A DNA stretch of 26,357 nucleotides from Ophiothrix spiculata (GCA_000969725.1 JXSR01S007557.1); one strand, 5' to 3'. Shown: positions 10,392-20,970, counted from the stretch's first letter. Notes: generated by a model not told the origin, from the letters alone. Made by a program: numbers and translations.

Positions 10392-10543
10392 ATTTCCATT
10401 AATTAATTGGACTAAAATATAAATTTGATAAAAGACAATCGTTCTGAATACGAATTGAATGTATGTGAGAAAAGACAAAATTATACTGTATCATGGTTAG
10501 TAAATTAATATAGCTCTTTTTCACCCCGTTTTTGCTATTCACA
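10392..10543. repeat. Right copy of the direct repeat flanking the N gap
   Basis: Partner of 10072-10224, in the same orientation, ending CCCGTTTTTGCTATTCACA. After this point the two flanks diverge (GATTAACTG here, TA then N on the left). Confidence 0.9.
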
Positions 10544-10683
10544 GATTAACTGCTAATGAAATGTTCTCTTAAAAAGGTTTAAAATTTAAATATATTTTGA
10601 GTATAGTTCATTACTTACAAATGTGACCATTTTACTCTCAATCGGAAATTTGATATTACTTATTTCCATTTCATCTTATATAA

Positions 10684-10749
10684 ATAGGCGATTGCATCAG
10701 GTTTGAACGTGTTCCGTCTTAAGAATTTGACACGTATCAATATGAATGC
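10684..10749 (+). CDS. Candidate short exon in duplicate A
   Basis: A 66 bp stretch preceded by TAG and followed by a GTATG donor-like word (10750). It matches 19026-19091, which likewise lies between TAG and GTATA, with only 9 mismatches over the surrounding 71 bp. This is among the best conserved patches between the two duplicates. In phase 0 it reads AIASGLNVFRLKNL onward with no stop. The copy B peptide differs at seven residues. Two other frames (plus phase 2 in copy B, and one minus-strand frame in both copies) are also open, so length alone cannot settle the frame, or whether it codes at all. No family recognised. Confidence 0.25.
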
Positions 10750-11576
10750 AAAGGTATGCGGAGGTCAATTTTATTGTGTAACCAACCACTATGTACCGCA
10801 TTTCACAATCGCAGATATTTAAAATGGGATATTGTATCGGAATATACTAGTAATTTTTAGCTACACAATATAAATTGTTAACATTTCTACATCTATAAAA
10901 TAATAATGTAAGAAAGTGTCTACCATTAATGTGATTATGCTATTAGCAAACAGGTATGTTACAGTATTACCATACATGTTTGTTTCGAAAAATTAACAAT
11001 ATATCCCTGGGTAAGACAATTCGGCAATAGATTATTTTTTTCGAACGAGACGTCATCATCGTTTCCGTAAATGTTTGACAAAATTGTACTTCCTTATTTA
11101 TGCATTGAAAGATGATTTTTACTTACCCGATTACCCATTTGCCATTTGGAACCGATGAAAAATAAAAAAAATTGTTTAAATGTAAAATAAGAATCCTTTT
11201 AGATACATTTGTTGACTGGTTTACTTTTTTCTGACAGTATCAGATATTAGCTAATGCGACATTTCGTTTTTATTTATTGCTGCACTGAAATTGTTGCATT
11301 GAAATTTCAAAGAAAACAGAACAAAGCATGTCAAATGGGTTGACTCTTCTTAGACATATTGAATTCATCGCTTTTTTATTCTTATAGTATCATATTACAG
11401 CTAATGACATTTTCTTCAAAAGAATGCTATGGTTAGATATGTTTCAGAGCTAAGATGTGTTCATTAAAATTATAATCGTATTGCAACTTGAATTCAGTTA
11501 AGTGTTTAGATAAGTAGCAAAGGAAGTTAAAAATTATCTCTTTTGTTGCAATAGGTAAATGTAAAGTCAAATTCTG

Positions 11577-11593
11577 TAAAAAAAAAAAAAAAG
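11577..11593. repeat. Short poly(A) tract
   Basis: A run of about 14 A after TTCTGT and before GATGTAACG. No retroelement or target duplication is identifiable next to it. Confidence 0.5.
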
Positions 11594-12449
11594 ATGTAAC
11601 GATTACCATCCTATTTCGTGGCCCTTTAGGCTAAACTTCTCACATAATGGTGCATATACCATTGAAAATTTAGCATGCATGCACAAACAATTTTCAGCAT
11701 GAATTTGTGATTGAATAAGAATGAAAATCCGTTCTTATCAAGTTCACTCCATTGGTTATGTGTGCTTGCATCTGTGAACTTCATGTTAATCCTCAGTTCA
11801 ATCAAACGAATTCTTAACTTATCCCCTAAAATATGAATGCATGCATATGATCATTCGAGCTGTAAGTAATTTTTTAAACAGTTATTGATTAATCAGTAAA
11901 TTGAATCCGAAATGTTAACACGATATTGCTGAGTTTCACAAAGTACATGGGTCTTGTGTTTCTTTTGAAGAGTTTTTATTTCCCTTTTATTGAGAAACTA
12001 TTGTCATCATTGAAAAACGTGGTGATTAAAGTAAAATGAAATAGAATTATCAATGGCTTTACACGTGAGGGCAAGGTAGGGGAAGAGAAAGAGTTGTTGC
12101 TTGGAAATTGTTGCCATCACCCGGAAATATAAACCATGAAAGGGAATGAACAGATAGATATAGGGAAAGAGGAAGGAGGAAAGTTAAACCGAAGGTGAGG
12201 TGAACAAAATGGTATGTTTACAATTCTAAGAAACTACAAATTGAATGTGCTTATGCTTATACCACTTCAAAACTCAACCAACGTGTCTGACCTGTAGCCT
12301 GTTTTGAACAATAGCAACCGCCAAGAGCCTCCGGTTCCGGACGGTAAGCCACCGGCTGAGTTTTGGAGTGGCCTCTAAAGATAATGAACTATATGTATTA
12401 TTGGAGACAGGTTCAAGTTCCACGAGAGCTTGGAATGTGCATCCATGTA

Positions 12450-12495
12450 GAGGCGAACACATGTAGATCCGACGAATTGTACATGTGTTCGCCTC
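12450..12495. repeat. Perfect 16 bp hairpin
   Basis: GAGGCGAACACATGTA (12450-12465) and TACATGTGTTCGCCTC (12480-12495) are exact reverse complements around a 14-base loop. It sits in a GC-richer block (about 12270-12590) that has no counterpart in duplicate B, so it came in with a separate insertion. The stem is too short for a typical animal miRNA precursor. Confidence 0.85.
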
Positions 12496-13223
12496 ACTCA
12501 TTGCAATATCAGATTTTCATGATTTTGTTATCAGTGGGAAGAAGGGAGCCTACCCTATACTATGGTATATTCACATGGGGTTGAATGCGGGTTAAAATAA
12601 AATAACATCAAACGAACATGCTTACCATTTTTTTTTTTATGAATTTAAAAAAATACGTTTCTGATATTTATCTTTGTTGATTACTCAAAAAAAAAATACT
12701 GCCTTGATATTCAAATTTTTGCAAACATCTAGAAAATACATGTATCAAAAATTATGCACAAAATTTGAATTTTCCAACTGGTATAGTTTTTGTAAACAGT
12801 TAATTTTCTACATGTAACCATTTTTTGAGGTATCTGGTATGTATACGTTGATAGCTTATTCATTATTTGAAATTGATCAAATAGATTGATGATACAAAGA
12901 CACACTTTTGTTTGGAAAGTCGTATCAACAGGGATGCCACACTGACAATATTCAATTTAGTATGCAAAATTTATATTAACTCGTTAAAAAAGTCATAATA
13001 CTATAATTTCTAACACTACGTTAAAGCATCTGAATCCTTACCAACTTGCTACGCATTTGTTTTATTTTATATAACCTTCTTGTTTTGTTATGATGATGTC
13101 TATGCTTCTTGTTGGCATGACAGCTAGGCCTAATCATATTCATAGAGAAAAGTGTAGAATTGAAGATTTGCTGACACTCTATGTTGCTGGAAAAATAAAT
13201 TAGTCGCTTCTTTTGTAGATTAA

Positions 13224-13565
13224 CAGCGGGGTAGCGAGGGTGTCTGGCGCCCGGGGCAATTGAAAAACTACTCTTTTTTTGGCTAAAATGGGTAATTTCT
13301 GCAAAAATTAGGCTAAATTTTTTGCCAGCCGCAAAAAATGTTGCGTTTTTTGCAGTTATATTTACTAATTTAAGCTAAAAAGTACCTAAATCTTAAGGGC
13401 GCGCGGAGCGCACAAAAAATTTAGGCAAAAATTTGCTAATTTCAGCAGTATGTCCTCTGTTATTGGTCCAATTATTTTTCATGTAGGGGCGATTTCGCGC
13501 CCCCTAGAGGTGGCGCCCGGGGCAACTTACCCCCCTTGCCCCCCCCCCCTCTAGCTACGCCGCTG
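13224..13565. mobile_element. hAT-like MITE, 342 bp
   Basis: The left end CAGCGGGGTAGCGAGGG matches in reverse the right end CCTCTAGCTACGCCGCTG, and further in both sides carry GGCGCCCGGGGCAA / its inverted neighbour. CAGNG-type ends fit hAT elements. TGTAGATT (13214-13221) and TGTAGATA (13566-13573) look like an 8 bp target duplication, with two extra bases (AA) before the left end. The equivalent position in duplicate B (about 21415) lacks the element and reads straight into the shared TATTCAATTAA sequence. The interior is non-coding with C- and G-rich ends. Confidence 0.8.
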
Positions 13566-13573
13566 TGTAGATA

Positions 13574-14205
13574 TCCTTGGAGTCGTATTCAATTAACATG
13601 ACAGTTTATCGAAAATGTGTATTCTTTATCATATTATCTTTTACGATCAAGTGTTCAAAACTTTTTATGCTTTTTTGTATAAATCTAATTAATGGATAGT
13701 TGTTTTGAATGTCAACACACGTATAATCAAATTATTTCTGATAATCAATTTGTATCTTATTCATAAACGATGGAATATTATGATTATTTGAAATCACTTC
13801 TAACAAAATCTCCTTGCAACTTTATTTTAACAAACATACTCCATTTGATCAATTCTAAATCTGAATCCAAGGAATATGAAATAATATCAAGGTATATGAT
13901 AAAATGTGAAATTTTATTTTAAGTTAATGATAATATTTTGTCGTATGATTTTAACATCTTTGCAGCAAAATTTTTCGTTCAATCATGTTACTTAATCACC
14001 GCACCCAATCATGTTAATCAATGTCACAAGAAATACTTCAAGTTAAGTCAAGAAGTCAAGCGATACTTATCAATTCATTCGGGAAACACAAAACACTAGA
14101 GTTCTTGATTAAAACATTAAGCAGTATGATTTCCTAAGCTGAGATAACAAAAAAGCATAAGTCAAACTGATAATTCTAAAAATTAATTCCCACATCCAGA
14201 TATTG
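13574..14205. other. End of duplicate A and AT-rich filler
   Basis: Similarity to duplicate B fades by about 13700. The rest holds no gene. The last 15 bases (CACATCCAGATATTG, 14191-14205) recur at 14786-14800 inside the tandem unit that begins at the next base. Confidence 0.5.
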
Positions 14206-14740
14206 TTTTATAATATATCGCATGTAATTAGCAATTCAGATTCAAAGGTGTTACACTACTCTTTCAGTTATGTTTGCCTTAAGGGTAAGTAGCGCGAATT
14301 CAGAGTGATGCATATCACCTACCTTTTATTATCATTCACTTAAACATGCAATATAATATAGTCATTCTGAAATCCAATGTACCGAATAAACATTGAAGGT
14401 AAGCCTCATTTGTTGTTTGCTCACTCCCTGAATGTTCACCTTATAAGTAAAGAATCTTTATCATTTTTGCATTAGTTATTTCATTGTCATGTAACGATAA
14501 AATTCAAATAATTCTTTTGAGAAATAAATTATACATATCAACCTTTCAGATTTTTAAACATGTTACGTTTTCAGAATAAACAATACACTTTAAAACATAA
14601 CAAAAAATAAAAATTAATTTATTTGACGTTTACAATTACCTTTGGTCTTGAGTTATACCATACCGAATTTTGAAACTTGCTACAACATGCGCCCCCTGAA
14701 ACAATTGTACCCTAACCAGTGGCGGATTGTATATAAAACA

Positions 14741-14919
14741 TCTTTATTTGATATAATTCTATTTGCTGACGATACTACTTATTTTCACATCCAGATATTG
14801 CATATCAAAATGATATCATCAATACTGAACTTAAAGAAATCTGTAATTGGTTTCAGGCAAATAAACTTTCTGTAAATGCTAGCAAAACTAACTATATGGT
14901 ACTGGGTACTCAATATACA
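14741..14919 (+). pseudogene. CR1/Jockey-like reverse transcriptase fragment, copy 1
   Basis: Translation gives SLFDIILFADDTTYFHI in one frame. After a frameshift near 14801 it continues NDIINTELKEICNWFQANK, then LSVNASKTNYMVLG. FADD is the catalytic motif C of the reverse transcriptase palm. The following ELxxxxxWFxANKLSxNxxKTNYMxxG region is typical of CR1/Jockey-type non-LTR elements. Only about 60 codons survive. No endonuclease or 3' end is attached. It differs from the RTE fragment downstream, so two LINE types are joined here. Confidence 0.75.
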
Positions 14920-15066
14920 TTAGTACTGCAAAATATATTGATGTAAATCAAATAAGTTCAACTGATTCTCAAAATAATAGTTTCAATCACATGGATTAAA
15001 AGAATATCAGTATCAAGCTTGACGGTGTTTCGTTGCAGAAAGAATGACATAGCTTCTGAAATATAG

Positions 15067-15601
15067 AAGGCATCAGGTGAAGAAGGAGTTGATCTGATGT
15101 GGCGGTTATAGTATGCTGCAGCATTTTGCAGAAGAAAGAATGGCCACAAGATTGGCGTAGATCTGTCTTCGTACCCCTGCCAAAGAAAGGTAACCTAAAA
15201 GAGTGCTCCAACCATCGACCATAAGCCTCATTTGCCATGCAAGTAAAGTATTTAAGATCATCATCCAAAGAATGAAAATGAAGTCTCAGCAAGAGATCTC
15301 AGATGAACAAGCAGGGTTTCGAGAAGGTAGAGGGACCAGAGACCAACTTGTAAACATCAGAAATGTCATTGAGAAGTGTAGGGACCACAACCACAATTAT
15401 CCTCTATATCTATGCTTTATAGATTATAGTAAAGCATTTGATTGTGTCAGCCATCCTCAACTATGGGCCATCATGAAGAAGATGGGTTTCCCATGTCACC
15501 TCGTTGAATTGGTAGCCAGCTTGTACTAGAACCAACAATCTGCAAGAACTAACGGAGGAGATACAGAATGGTTTAAGATTGGAAGAGGTGCCAGGGATGT
15601 A
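15067..15601 (+). pseudogene. RTE-clade reverse transcriptase fragment, copy 1
   Basis: In order: KASGEEGVD (15067 on); EWPQDWRRSVFVPLPKKGNL, then KECSNHR; a frame change; ISLICHASKVFKIII; then DEQAGFREGRGTRDQ, LYLCFIDYSKAFDCV (motif A, with its catalytic aspartate) and GFPCHLVELVASLY. The longest clean run is 15203-15529, ended by a TAG where the family normally continues. The piece stops at the tandem breakpoint, before motif C. The motif set matches RTE-clade elements of the BovB type. It is broken by several frameshifts and stops, so it is inactive. Confidence 0.8.
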
Positions 15602-16997
15602 TTTTATAATATATCGCATGTAATTAGCAATTCAGATTCAAAGGTGTTACACTACTCTTTCAGTTATGTTTGCCTTAAGGGTAAGTAGCGCGAATTCAGA
15701 GTGATGCATATCACCTACCTTTTATTATCATTCACTTAAACATGCAATATAATATAGTCATTCTGAAATCCAATGTACCGAATAAACATTGAAGGTAAGC
15801 CTCATTTGTTGTTTGCTCACTCCCTGAATGTTCACCTTATAAGTAAAGAATCTTTATCATTTTTGCATTAGTTATTTCATTGTCATGTAACGATAAAATT
15901 CAAATAATTCTTTTGAGAAATAAATTATACATATCAACCTTTCAGATTTTTAAACATGTTACGTTTTCAGAATAAACAATACACTTTAAAACATAACAAA
16001 AAATAAAAATTAATTTATTTGACGTTTACAATTACCTTTGGTCTTGAGTTATACCATACCGAATTTTGAAACTTGCTACAACATGCGCCCCCTGAAACAA
16101 TTGTACCCTAACCAGTGGCGGATTGTATATAAAACATCTTTATTTGATATAATTCTATTTGCTGACGATACTACTTATTTTCACATCCAGATATTGCATA
16201 TCAAAATGATATCATCAATACTGAACTTAAAGAAATCTGTAATTGGTTTCAGGCAAATAAACTTTCTGTAAATGCTAGCAAAACTAACTATATGGTACTG
16301 GGTACTCAATATACATTAGTACTGCAAAATATATTGATGTAAATCAAATAAGTTCAACTGATTCTCAAAATAATAGTTTCAATCACATGGATTAAAAGAA
16401 TATCAGTATCAAGCTTGACGGTGTTTCGTTGCAGAAAGAATGACATAGCTTCTGAAATATAGAAGGCATCAGGTGAAGAAGGAGTTGATCTGATGTGGCG
16501 GTTATAGTATGCTGCAGCATTTTGCAGAAGAAAGAATGGCCACAAGATTGGCGTAGATCTGTCTTCGTACCCCTGCCAAAGAAAGGTAACCTAAAAGAGT
16601 GCTCCAACCATCGACCATAAGCCTCATTTGCCATGCAAGTAAAGTATTTAAGATCATCATCCAAAGAATGAAAATGAAGTCTCAGCAAGAGATCTCAGAT
16701 GAACAAGCAGGGTTTCGAGAAGGTAGAGGGACCAGAGACCAACTTGTAAACATCAGAAATGTCATTGAGAAGTGTAGGGACCACAACCACAAGCATCCTC
16801 TATATCTATGCTTTATAGATTATAGTAAAGCATTTGATTGTGTCAGCCATCCTCAACTATGGGCCATCATGAAGAAGATGGGTTTCCCATGTCACCTCGT
16901 TGAATTGGTAGCCAGCTTGTACTAGAACCAACAATCTGCAAGAACTAACGGAGGAGATACAGAATGGTTTAAGATTGGAAGAGGTGCCAGGGATGTA
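15602..16997. repeat. 1396 bp tandem duplication, second unit
   Basis: Second copy of 14206-15601, offset exactly 1396 bp. Its right end passes without a break into the rest of the RTE element, so this copy retains the original right-hand context. The first copy's right end is the new junction. Confidence 0.95.
16137..16315 (+). pseudogene. CR1/Jockey-like reverse transcriptase fragment, copy 2
   Basis: Base-for-base repeat of the fragment at 14741-14919, including the same frameshift. The frameshift therefore predates the tandem duplication. Confidence 0.75.
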
Positions 16998-17910
16998 TTT
17001 TATCACCAAACCTCTTCAACATATACTCTGAGGACATCGTGAGAGAAGCATTGGAAGAAATTGATGGTGGAGTAAAGTTTGGAGGAGGAAAGATCACCAA
17101 TCTGAGATATGCAGATGACACTACGTTGATTTGCAACAGTAGAGAGGAGCTGCTTGGCCTCATGAAACGCATCAAAGAGGCTAGTGAGAGGAAAGGGCTA
17201 CTTCTGAACACCAAGAAAACTAAGATAATGGTGGTGGACAGAAATAGAACCAAGGAGGATTTCATCATTGATGGGCAATAGATAGAGGAAGTTGAGCAGT
17301 TCCAGTACCTAGGATCAATGATTAATAACACCGGTGACAGCACAGTGGAGATTAAGAGAGGACTGGCAATTGCTAGGTCGACAGCACAGAGTATGCAAAA
17401 TATCTGGAAGAGTCGTAGAATTTCCATCAGCCTGAAAGTGCGTCTTCTTAATGCTGTAGCTTTCTCGATTGCCACTTATGGATGCGAGTCGTGGTCTATG
17501 ACCAAAAATGACAGGAAAAGGGTCGATGCTTTTGAGATGTGGTGTTTCAGACGTCTTTCACAAACAACATGGACAGACAAAAGAACTAACACCTGGATAT
17601 TGGATAAGATTGGAACAGACTTGCACCTTAGATGTGGGATGAAAAAGATGAAAAGGAAGTACAGATATATTGGGCATATTGTCAGAAGGGATGGCAGCAT
17701 TGAAAAACAAATACTTCAGGGTGCTGTAGAAGGAAAGCGTGGAAGAGGGCGTCCAGCAACATCTTGGACAGATGACATGAAATACTTGTCAGGTGGTACT
17801 TTGCAGGGTGCATCACGCCTTGCAGAGGATAGAGATGGATGGAGTACTCTTGTGAAATACCACAGCAGCGATTTAAAGTTTTAAAAGTTTTGAATGAATG
17901 AATGAATGAA
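16463..17910 (+). mobile_element. RTE-clade LINE, 5'-truncated, intact 3' end
   Basis: A non-LTR retrotransposon remnant covers the reverse transcriptase from before motif A through the C-terminal domain, then a very short 3' untranslated part. It ends with five TGAA units (17891-17910), a short tandem tail of the kind RTE elements carry instead of poly(A). The apurinic endonuclease domain is missing. Upstream it abuts, within about 150 bp, the CR1/Jockey-like fragment. The first part (to 16997) is duplicated in the preceding tandem unit. Confidence 0.85.
16599..17884 (+). pseudogene. RTE reverse transcriptase ORF, broken
   Basis: Reading in order: ISLICHASKVFKIII; DEQAGFREGRGTRDQ; motif A FIDYSKAFDCV; VASLY; then TAG (16923-16925). 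The same frame resumes NQQSARTNGGDTEWFKIGRG. A 4-base deletion after GAR (16991) shifts the frame where RTE proteins have GARQGCILSP. It picks up in the new frame as SPNLFNIYSEDI (17003 on). Motif C YADD is at 17108-17119. NTKKTKIMV follows, then an in-frame TAG at 17279-17281 (probably from CAG). After that come EQFQYLGSM, SRRISISLKVRLLNA, TYGCESW, RGRGRPATSW and AEDRDGW, ending at TAA 17882-17884. The damage is two nonsense codons and one frameshift in this part, so the copy is inactive but fairly young. The 188-residue tail (17318-17884) is clean. Confidence 0.85.
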
Positions 17911-19019
17911 CGATGGAGTTTTTTCTATGTACATATTTGATACAAAAATCTTTGAATAGCACTCGCCTTTCAGTCACGACTTTTAGTCAAAACGCTCAGA
18001 TATCAACAAATACAAATCAAAATTGTTCTACCCCTGAACCGTCTACAATAATAGCAACAAAATATATACAGAATTAAAACAAAATTAATTAAACACAATT
18101 TAAGAATAGAACACATTAAAACAATATACAACTGGAAATTAAATAAAAATAGATACACATGATGAAATTATAATTCTCGCTCGCCCATTATACACTCCCA
18201 TCAGCACAAACCCCGCCCACACCACAACGCACTCCTCTCACAACTCTGACAGACCATACAGGCAAACATTCAACTTGCTGCAAACTACTGCAAATGCAGG
18301 ATTATAGATGCCGCAGGTAATGTAACGACAGCCTACACCGGTGTTATTTAAGATTTTCGAAAAAAAGTTGTGTTCCATCAAGTTAACGAGTATCTAAATA
18401 TTAATATCTACAAATACCAATCTGGTAAATTTTCAAAACGATAATTATCAGCATTCATGATTCTGGTCATTTTTATTGCATACCAGAGACCTTCGAGGTC
18501 AAATTTGTTTTTTTGTTTTTGTAAAATCGTATAATTTCAAATGGTCTCTATACTTTTTAAATCTTGAAGTTTGCAACAAGCAGCCGATTAATGCACAAAA
18601 ACCAATATGACCATACGGGGAAAGAAATTAGTCCGTATTTCTCAAATCATAACAAGGTACCAAATCTTGCTGAATATTCAAATGGATTTATTTACAATGT
18701 TTATCTACGTGATATCAAAAAACAATTACCCAAAATAATATCAAAATTATGAAGAATTTGTGTAAAAATATATTAATACGCAGTGATTGGGCCTTAATCA
18801 ATCTTAAGTAATCATTACTAGTCTCTTACACGATACAAAACCATCAGTTCACAATGTTGAAGAATACAGGGGATATGATATGGATCTTGTAACAGAGCCT
18901 GATTTCTTGTTGCATACTTAAAGGTTGATAGAGTATAAAAATAATAAAATGTCGGGCAGAGCAGCTGTGACTGATTTTTCCTATTTGAAGATTTGATTGT
19001 CCGTTATTTCTTTTCCATG
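17911..19019. other. Non-coding stretch after the LINE
   Basis: An A-rich section (about 18000-18170) is followed by a locally C-rich, less AT-rich block (about 18175-18345), then ordinary AT-rich sequence. A 62-codon frame at 18564-18752 has no recognisable domain. The block may be remains of another element, but nothing supports a specific name. Confidence 0.4.
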
Positions 19020-19025
19020 CTGTAG

Positions 19026-19091
19026 GCGATTGCATCCGGTATGAACGTGCTCTGTCTCAAGAATTTGTCACGTATCAATATGAATTTAAAT
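19026..19091 (+). CDS. Candidate short exon in duplicate B
   Basis: Partner of 10684-10749. A TGTAG acceptor-like end with a pyrimidine-rich lead (TTTCTTTTCCATGCTG) precedes it, and GTATAA follows it. Phase 0 reads AIASGMNVLCLKNLSRINMN with no stop. Phase 2 (DCIRYERALSQEFVTYQYE) is also open here but has a TAA in copy A. The pair shows third-position, first-position and second-position changes without an obvious bias, so coding status is undecided. Confidence 0.25.
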
Positions 19092-20970
19092 GTATAATGG
19101 GATGATATTTATCTGACCATTCCACTACGAGCAGCATTATTTTTACGTTCTAGAATCTAGGACGAAAGATCTGAAATGGAATTATTGTATCAAAATTGAG
19201 TTTTTCACGTCACTCTGTATATTTCAATCAAGATACAGTATTGTATTTCATGATAGAATAATTACAATAATGCAATTTGCACCTTTCTTGACAAAATAAT
19301 TATGCCAAAATCGACAACAAGAAAAACTCAACATCCTACTCACATATTTCCGAGATTCGAAATCGTTGAGATGCGAAAAGGGATTATCTCTACGTTACAA
19401 CTAAATATCCCAGCGATAGAAGGCCTCATTATTTTTACCAAGGCGTTTGGCAACATTAAGCTGAAACTGGTGTAAAAGTAATATAATTTCCCAAGGAATC
19501 TAGGTCCGCCTTCCGTAGACTAAAACGGAAAAGCGTAAAACGTCTTTGTTATTGGCCTGTAGAACGAGTGACTATTATCTTATTTTTAAGCCAAAATTAT
19601 CATTACCATTTTTATCAAAAAATGACCATATTTCACTTCTCTATGTATACTGTAAACACTTCAACATACCTCTACCCATTTCTTTCGTTTAAATAATTTT
19701 GTTTTTTTAGATTTCAGTCGTTGCACATTAACATTTCAAGTATACATGTCAAATACGTTGACAATTATTGAACTAAACGTTGTGTTTCGCACCCATGCAG
19801 TATCATATTTCTGCTAATGTGAAATTGCCTTCAAAATAACTATGCAGTTTGAATATTTTAGAGAATTTCTACTGCATAGTAGAATTTAATGAATTCAGAC
19901 AGTATCTCGACCGATATTAAACGTGTTACTAAGGTGGTTGTTGAGAATTACATCCTGCCGTTGCATGAACTTGCATTATAGTTTAATTTTAAGACAAATA
20001 GGATAAAATCAACAATAAACCATTATAAAGTAATAACGCCTGAAAATCAAAAATTATTATTGAAAAGAATTGATTGATTTGAGCTTATTTATTCCGCTAT
20101 TCAATCTACCATATCCAAATATACTCAATAGAAGAAACTTAAGAATTTGTAAAACTAAACAACCTAATTTATAATATAAAATTCACCCATCAAGAAATCT
20201 ACCATGTGTGAATAAAAATGTTCTTTGGAATTTTTGTTTTAAAACGAATTAAACAGCCTATGTATATACGAGTACTATAATAACTTCACTTTGATCAAAA
20301 TGCATTTTTGCTCTCCGCACTTTCCTTAATATATTAGGGCGTGATTAATATAATTAAACAAGCTAGTGAACTAATGATTTAGCAGTAAACCGGATTTCGT
20401 AATTTGAGAATTGTATCCAATACTAACAGATTAATCATGATATTGCTTAGTCCATTTAGACTCTAGTATTTCCTTAAAAGAGTTCAATTATTGCCACGTG
20501 TTTAAGAAATTGGCTGGTTTAAGTGGTCAGTACACTGTATTTTTTTATAATGGGATGCAGGAATAGACTTGCCTCAAGAAACAAAAATGACCATCGAAAG
20601 GGAAAATAAAAGAAGGGGAAGAGAAGGGATGAAAATGTAAAGATAGGAGTGATATGGGAAAGTAAAAAAGGAAACCAAGGTGGGAAGATGTTATATGCTC
20701 CATTTTCAAGTAGAAATTATTAAATTAAACCTATCACAAATTAAACAGTTATCTTATACATTTATCTTATTTTAAAAGTGTTTATTAGTATTGACATGAA
20801 TTTTAAACTGGGCAGCCACACAACATAAATGACAGTCAGTGTTTATAAGTGTTTCTAAGGTACGTTTTGTGCAATTTCGCGGCTCTATTTTACGATGTTC
20901 TTGTACTAAATATCCTATTTATAAGAAAAGCAACATAAAGGTTCCATACAGATTGCTTGTTGCATAATTC

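Larger units (their letters stand above)
10680..13700. repeat. Ancient segmental duplication, copy A
   Basis: This segment is collinear with about 19020-21560. Shared landmarks in the same order are: AGGCGATTGCATC...CACGTATCAATATGAAT; CATGTCAAAT...GTTGAC followed by AGTATCATATT..GCTAATG; a purine-rich block; AGTCATAATACTATAATTTCT/TGTCATAATATCACAATTTCT; CTAGGCCTAATCATATTCAT; and TATCCTTGGAG..TATTCAATTAA, with TTTATCATATTATCTTTT after it. Identity is high only in patches, so the duplication is old. Copy A alone carries the hAT-like MITE (13224-13565) and a block at about 12270-12590 with a perfect 16 bp hairpin. No frame is clearly conserved except the short candidate at 10684-10749. Confidence 0.75.
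14206..15601. repeat. 1396 bp tandem duplication, first unit
   Basis: This unit is repeated immediately at 15602-16997. I found only one difference, TT at 15397-15398 against GC at 16793-16794. The breakpoints share TTTTAT (before AATATATCG at the unit start, and before CACCAAACC where the second copy runs on). That is 6 bp of microhomology. The unit holds non-LTR debris: a CR1/Jockey-like piece and the 5' part of an RTE fragment. The near-identity means either a very recent duplication or two haplotypes joined by the assembler. Confidence 0.95.

Noticed and set aside
10092-10478. Frames spanning the N gap
   Set aside because: They exist only because undetermined bases cannot create stop codons.
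12274-12584. Overlapping small frames and a tRNA B-box-like GGTTCAAGTTCC at 12410
   Set aside because: No matching A box at proper spacing and no cloverleaf. The frames are produced by the hairpin block.
14717-14729. CAGTGGCGGATTG resembling an hAT terminus
   Set aside because: No inverted partner or target duplication found; it lies in LINE debris.
14958-15292. Minus-strand frames of 63 and 98 codons (repeated at 16354-16688)
   Set aside because: Antisense shadows of the RTE reverse transcriptase fragment.
16969-17475. 168-codon minus-strand frame
   Set aside because: Antisense to the RTE motif C region, whose plus-strand motifs are unmistakable.
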